This document shows positions 58,551 through 64,000 of a DNA stretch of 64,000 nucleotides, piece after piece. The stretch is taken from the NCBI RefSeq assembly GCF_003369915.1, contig NC_046675.1, positions 31,636,001 through 31,700,000 of the forward strand, read 5' to 3'. The notes under the pieces are model-generated. The model did no database searches and was not told where the DNA came from. It saw only the letters and a list, made by a program, of their open reading frames with translations. The translations under genes were made by a program, and so were the position numbers. This DNA is from Drosophila miranda. Lineage: Eukaryota; Arthropoda; Insecta; Diptera; Drosophilidae. How positions within the stretch are numbered: the first letter of the stretch is position 1; each line of letters starts with the position of its first letter.

Positions 58551-58582
<32 letters not shown>
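58551..58582. repeat. GT dinucleotide microsatellite
   Basis: About 15 uninterrupted GT units (CA in the pros-sense RNA). Shorter GT arrays occur at 45726-45744, 50873-50892, 59028-59043, 59287-59308 and 62521-62546. Confidence 0.9.
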
Positions 58583-58585
<3 letters not shown>

Positions 58586-59984
58586 GGGTGATCCATAAAA
58601 ATAAGAAGAGGCGTAAAGTAAAAGAATTGATTAAAAATAAACCGCACTCAAGGGATTAACAATTAACTTTGGTCAAGGGTTCATAAACCATTAAATTATC
58701 AAATTATCTACCCTAACGCCCGCTGTCCTGTCCGCATATAAATCTATAAATCTAAATAGTTTTTGCTTTCTTTTCTTTTTTTTTTTGGTGATTTTTGTTT
58801 TTGTTTAGTTTTCACTTAATAGACATCGAATATATGCTTAAAGGGTTAAGAATTGGGGGATAGTGGGGGTGCTACCGGCGTCAGTGCAGCGCCTGCTTTT
58901 GTAAAGCAGTGCACTCCAGCAGTGAACGCCGGTACTGAAGGGTTTTAACTGCTTGCCGAAGAACGGTCTGCCAAGCAGTGCTGCCCGCTTCCACAGAGCG
59001 CTCTTCGCTCTTCGCTCTTGTACCGATGTGTGTGTGTGTGTGTGGGTGGAATGTGTGTTTGTTTGTGTTTGTGTGTGGAATGTTGTTTGTGTGTCAACTT
59101 TCGGTAGATCAATAGACGGCTCAACTATGTATTTTGTTAAATATCTGTATACGTAAAAATGTCTTGTAAATATTTTCAAAAAAATTTCATCTAACAAACC
59201 AACACGGCTACAGCGAGTACAGTTTACACTGCCTACAAAGTACGCGATTGCTCGCTCGCTCGGTGTGTCTGGTGTCTGGTGTCTCTGTGTGTGTGTGTGT
59301 GTGTGTGTCTGTATGGGTGTCAGGCTCAGGTTACCATCAATTTGCACTATTTCACATAAGATTAAGATTTTAGGTTTTTAGGTTTTTTTAGTTTTGGTTT
59401 TAGCATTGGATGCGATCGAAGCTCGCATCTCTCATCCTCTTCTTCATTCTCTCTTCTTCGCTGAGTGGGTATGTATGAATGCTGTGTGTGTGTGTTGGTG
59501 TAGGTGTTTTTGGAAATTTTTTGAAAAATATTTTGCGGCTCGGGAGACTGTCTTGACTGCTCCCCAGAATTGCTCGTGGCCTAAACGCGGTTTTGACTCG
59601 TGTAAACTTCTCAGCTTCTCTTAGCTTCTCCTAGCTTTGCTCTTCTTTCTCCCCTCGCTCTCTCTCTCTCTTTGCTAACTTATTCTGTGGTTGGTTTTCG
59701 TTTTGTTTCGTTTCGGGAGTTTGTGGGTCATATCCAGTGGTACTTCTTGCGCAGATTTAGCCTTTTAGCTTTGGTCTGCGCCTCGCCTTCGGATTGCTGC
59801 TGCCGGCCCTCGATGTTGTGGCTGTAGATGTTGTAGTAGTCATAGTAGCTGGGATCGTGGTGTGTGGTGTGGCTGTTGTTGGTGGTGGTGGTGGTGGTGG
59901 TGGTGGCATTTGAATTGGCATTGCCAGGGGCATTGGCAGCGATAGCGTTGGCATTGGCAGCGCTGGCAAGGCCAACTCCTCCAC

Positions 59985-60545
59985 TTATTCCAGCTGCTCT
60001 AAAAAATTGGGCGACTTGAAGTACTCGGGCACGGGATCGTCCATGCGCGAGATGATCTTGTATATGGACTTCTTCCACGACTGTTCGGTGTCTTTGCCAC
60101 CCTGTATTGCACGGAAAAACTCCCGCAGTGTCTGTTCAACGACGAAGCGAAAGTTTTGGGGTACCTGTCGATGGCCGAAGGACGATTACGATTAGCAACG
60201 GAGCTCCCAGACAAAAGTGCTGTTTAGTGGTTTAGTGTCTATGTGGATTGATTCTGGAGGCAAACACTCTACATCTAAGCGGGGCAAAGGGTAGACTGTT
60301 TGCCCGCAGCTTCAATGGCTTTTTTCGGGGGTGTGGGGGGTCGACTGGTTCTTCGTTAATGTTAGAGTTAGTGTGGGTGTAGGCGTGGTTATTGGCATAC
60401 CTCAATGTGATTATTGCGATTGTAGTGCAAATTGAGCACGCGATACAATTCACTATCTCCAGCAATCAACAGATCATCGGGTGTCTTGATGCCTTCGGTG
60501 ACAGCTTGTCGTGCATATTTCTCCATTTGTATGTAGTAGAATTCT
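59985..60545 (-). CDS. pros: Prospero homeo-Prospero domain, last two coding exons (partial)
   Basis: Exon 60545-60401 encodes 48 residues after a split Arg codon ([18 protein letters not shown] through HYNRNNHIE). Exon 60164-59985 encodes the final 59 residues ([17 protein letters not shown] through SPNFLEQLE) and a TAA stop. These are the end of the homeodomain and the Prospero domain shared with vertebrate PROX1 (matching ITLREFFNAI and SWKKAIYKV blocks). Prospero represses self-renewal genes and promotes differentiation in neuroblast daughters and in lens and cone cells. The intron between the two exons is 236 bp with gtatgc and cgacag ends. The upstream exons lie beyond 64000. The identity is essentially certain. 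Confidence 0.97.
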
Positions 60546-60836
60546 CTGCAGATGCGTAGATGAGGAATATGTTTGGTTTTGGTCAGTATTCTGGTTGGTT
60601 GGTTTGGTTTTTTTTTTGTTTCTATTCTATGGTGTGGGTTGGTATGGGGGGGTTTATTGGGGTGGGGGGGTTTGTCAGCATTCAAATTTACAAAATCGTA
60701 CAAAAACTCAAAATCAAATCAAAGATCGAAACAAAGTAACGAACAAAAGAGCGAAAAACACACACAAAACAGAAAAAGGTAACCAAATTCAAAGGAAATC
60801 TCTCTATCTCTCTCACACTCAGTCCTCTATATACCA

Positions 60837-60879
<43 letters not shown>

Positions 60880-63800
60880 ACTTAAGCTTCTTTCTAAGAG
60901 GGGGGTCCTTGTTCTTGCAGGCTTAATGCATTATATTGGATCGCATCGCATCGCTGTTTGAATATGACATTATTAATAATTTGCTGCATACTCTTAGGCG
61001 CCCGCCAAAAGGAGGAGTCTCTCTCTCTCTCACTCGCTGTCTGTCGATGTGTGTGTGTGCTTGCGTGTGTATGTGTATGTGAGTGTGTAAAGAATTTTTA
61101 ATAAATCTCAAATGTGCAGCAGCAGTGGCTGTGGCAGTGGCTGTGGCAGTGGCAGGCGCTGGTTGGGTGGTGGTGCAATAACAATTGCAAGTCGAGGCAG
61201 TGGCGTCTTCTTATTGCGGTCGCTGCTGGGGCTGGGGGCTGTGGCTGGGGGGCTGTGGCTTCTACTTGGGGGTTGGGGATTTAATTAGCAAGTGCAGTGT
61301 GCTTCTGGTGCCACTGCTGCCTACTGCCTGCTGCTTCTGTGTCGCCTTGTTTAGTCAAGTGATTTGTGTGCGGCCGGGGGCCTGCCACTCGCAGGGGGAT
61401 AGTCAGGGGCGCAAGGGAGGCCAGGGTGGGTGGTAGCCTTGCTTGGAGACTGTAAGTGATTGCTTGTCTTTGCCTAATGCCTCCCGGCATCCGCCCCGAC
61501 TCCGCCTCCGCCTCCGCCTACGCCTCCGACTGCATTGTGTGCCTCGCACTAATTGTTGTCTTTTTTGTCGTCGGAGTCCTGCCCCCGCCCCTGCCGCACT
61601 TGACAACGCTCCGATAATCGCGCTAATTTCAAGATTTCCCAGTAGCAAATGCATTTCTCATGTTGTGCGAGTGCGCTCGTGTTGATTTTTCCAAACAATA
61701 AGCGCAGAAAATGTGCAAATAGAAAATCTTTGCCGTTTGCTGGCAAGGGTCCCCAGTCTCCAGTCTCCAGTCGCCAGGCTCCCCGGAGGCGGCAGCCACG
61801 CGCACTTGAACAGCAGCAGCGGCGGCAGTGGCAGTGGCAGAAGGGGGGGGGGTTGCTGATTGGGGCTGGGGCTGGGGCTGGCGCTGGAGCTCCTACAATT
61901 GAAGCGAGGCATCATAATGAGGCGATGACGGCTTGGCCGGGCCAAAGAAAGGAATCGCTGTGTGACAGTTTTGTGTGACAGTTCATTGTCTCTGGGATCT
62001 CTGGATCGGGCATCAAGGAGGGGGGGGGGGGGGCTATGTGTGTGTCCATAGTTATTAGGGATTGCCCTCATCTCGTTCCGGATCCCCAGTTCTTTGTGTG
62101 TGTGAGGGGGGTGGGCGTGTGTGTGTGTGGCACAAGTGTTTCGAGGGTTGGGGCTGAAAATTTGTTTGTTTTAAATGCAATTAGCTTTGTGGCTGGTGCG
62201 AAAAGAGCTTGAGGCGATGATGCCACACAGCCACACGTGAGGCAGGAAAAGGAAGCTTGCAGCTTAGGCTGCCACATGGAATGCGCCACTTAATTTAGAT
62301 AATAAGCTGAAACTGCAAATGGCGTCGAGGCTTGACGGAAGTGCCGCTTGCCACCTGCCTGCCACCTGCCGCTTGCAACTAATTAGTTTGTAGATTTTTA
62401 TATATTTTCGTAGCCCATTTATTTGGTGGCAGGTGCAAGGGAATGCACGGGGGGTAGGGGGGATCTCTCGCGTTTCGTTTCCCTTTCAAGTGTTGCTCTC
62501 GCTCAATGGACGAGTGTATGCGTGTGTGTGTGTGTGTGTGTGTGTGGCTGGGGGGATATCTCTGTGTGGGTGTGTGTGTGCGTGTGTCTCCTTCTTCGCG
62601 TCTCCTTCTTCGCCAGCCTTCTTGCCACTCGGAAGTACAGATATTACAGATACAAATACGAGCACGAGAGCGAATAGAACGAACGAACGAATGTTTTTTT
62701 CTTTCATTTTTTATTAATAAGCTCACACATACTCACCCACACATATGCAGACATCTCTACCTCATACATTAATGAAGTAATTGACAACACTTTATATGTA
62801 TCTATATATAGAGGCATCTGTATAAGTCATATACGTCTAAATACATACAGGAACATGATATATTTCTATGTGGTGTGTATGTGTGCGTGTCATAAGAGTG
62901 TACCACTGTATGTGTGTGTGTGTGTCTGTCTGTATGTAGCTGTGTGCTTGTTGCTGTTGTTTTTCGTCAGCAAAGATCTTTTCACGCGGCTCCAGGGGCA
63001 CAGGTCGGGTGGGGTGGGGGGGTGGGCAGGACACTTAACCTCATAAAAAACAAAAAACACTGTAGAAAAGAGGTAGGAGATCTGTATGTGTGTGAGTGTG
63101 TGTGTGGGGCTGCATCCTTGAGCGCCTTTTTTGCGCCCTCCTGCTCTTGGGGGCTCTTCGAAGCGAGACTCTCAAGTAGCTGTTGAAAAGCGGCCAAAAG
63201 AAAGCCAACACTGGGCTAGGCGCATATCCTGGCAAACAAACTAATTAGCCTCCTGCCTGGAGTGTGTCTGTGTGTGTGAATGCATGTCCTTTGGCTGCTT
63301 TCTTTTCATTATTTGCATCAAAAGCACACACAAAAAGAAGTTACTGCAGCTAATGCAATTATACAAGTGGCCTGCTTGAGGACCATTCCATGCCATTCCC
63401 AACAAAAGGCACTTTTGTTAATTAGCCACACACACACATAGACAGTGCGGTGGGGTGGGGGTGCCAACTTAAGTAGGCAACACTTTTTAATATGCATGCC
63501 GCAAGTTTCTTAGCCGCCGTTTCACACTTTTCCCAGCCTCTTCAGCCTCAAGTGGCAGCTCATCCGACTCTGGGGTGGGGGGGGCAGCTTTCTCAAGTGG
63601 CAGCCGTCAAGAGCTGAACATGTTATTAGGAGGCCACTTCATGGCTATGTCTTGTATCTGTGTGTGCTTGTGTGTGTGTGTGGGAAACTCATAAAACTAT
63701 AGATGGCTAAGAGAGCGCAGAAAACTGTTGCAAGTAATCATTTCCTTGATGGGCGAGGGGCGGGGAAATGGAAATCAAATGTGGAAAAGGAAAAGCAAAA

Positions 63801-64000
63801 ACCGTTACAAAATTCTACTACCCCTAAAAGCAAACCGAAGGGTGGGGCGAAAAGGAAGTAAACAATCAAAAAGCCGCTAGGCAATCAAAAAAATATTCCC
63901 ACCCATTTTAACCTCCGGAACCGAAAAGTCGACAAGACAAGACGATTCCCAGGCAAAAGAAGTTCGGGGTTCGGGGTTCGGATTTCGAGGTTCGTCGTTC
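60546..64000 (-). other. pros: prospero intron (partial)
   Basis: The exon encoding the first part of the homeodomain (…VKWFSNF) is not present up to the right edge, so the intron exceeds 3.4 kb. It contains a CT array at 60841-60876, GT arrays, G runs, CCTCCGCC repeats near 61500-61530 and no recognisable coding. Confidence 0.7.
60841..60876. repeat. CT dinucleotide microsatellite
   Basis: Eighteen uninterrupted CT units. On the pros-sense strand this is GA, a potential GAGA-factor or CLAMP binding tract. Confidence 0.9.

Larger units (their letters stand above)
43855..59984 (-). other. pros: Very long 3' UTR of prospero (inferred)
   Basis: Sixteen kilobases follow the pros stop codon with no protein-like reading frame on either strand. 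The plus strand is persistently T-rich (runs such as GTTTTTGTTTTTC, CTTTTTCTTTTT), so the pros-sense strand is A-rich, with CA, GA and CAA microsatellites. This one-sided skew persists across the block and fits one transcribed unit. Drosophila pros is known to produce neuronal mRNAs with a 3' UTR of about 15 kb. A candidate distal poly(A) signal AATAAA (minus strand, 43880-43875) would end the transcript near 43.85 kb. The left end is approximate. Confidence 0.6.

Noticed and set aside
59728-60078. Minus-strand frame ending in poly-Thr, Asn and Tyr-rich residues
   Set aside because: It overlaps the last pros exon in the wrong frame and continues into the UTR. It is open only because the sense strand is T-poor; no splice site joins it to pros.
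62982-63235. Minus-strand frame MAAFQQLLESLASKSPQEQE in the pros intron
   Set aside because: The first 30 residues look protein-like, but the frame then enters a CA repeat and no splice context or homologue is recognised.

Overview
The window is nuclear DNA of a Drosophila species outside the melanogaster subgroup, most likely from the obscura group (Muller element E). The evidence is short GT-AG introns of 55-75 bp, fly-specific orthologues, many CA/TG, CT and G-run microsatellites, and a neuroparsin-like gene, a hormone reported lost from the melanogaster subgroup. About 18 protein-coding loci can be assigned; no tRNA, rRNA or CRISPR was seen. Exon limits below come from reading splice sites and checking frame by hand.

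Region 1 (1-8.4 kb): the N-terminal coding part of a Q/H-rich minus-strand gene (probably the glial homeobox gene repo) with a TATA box, then about 6.5 kb of upstream DNA holding four Gcm-type sites, a perfect 412-bp tandem duplication and a 711-bp non-autonomous hAT element with 8-bp target duplications.

Region 2 (8.4-22.4 kb): housekeeping genes, often head to head: Mdh2(-), Rlip(-), COMMD2(+), RPF2(-), mTERF-family gene(+), Trm7/FTSJ1 methyltransferase(-), Usp8(+). Short repeats with TTAACCCA ends lie at 18.4 and 23.1 kb.

Region 3 (23.3-38.9 kb): RpL24-like(+), Dtd(-), ninaG(+), a CG6723-type SLC5 transporter(+), Ranbp9/importin-9(-), Irbp/Ku70(+), mgr/prefoldin 3(+), the neuroparsin-like gene(-) and mRpL40(-). 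As I recall the D. melanogaster map, region 2 genes lie near 90F-91A and region 3 genes near 86E, so the gap between Usp8 and RpL24-like may be a rearrangement junction. ninaG carries a perfect photoreceptor-type RCSI site upstream. ninaG and its neighbour together use four GC-AG introns.

Region 4 (39-43.7 kb): a decaying tandem array of a small unrecognised gene family with one intact ORF, followed by probable retroelement remnants.

Region 5 (about 43.8-64 kb): the 3' end of prospero on the minus strand. Two exons encode the Prospero-domain C terminus. The 16 kb beyond the stop contains no convincing gene and is strongly T-rich on the plus strand, fitting the very long neuronal 3' UTR known for pros. 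DNA upstream of 60.55 kb is pros intron.
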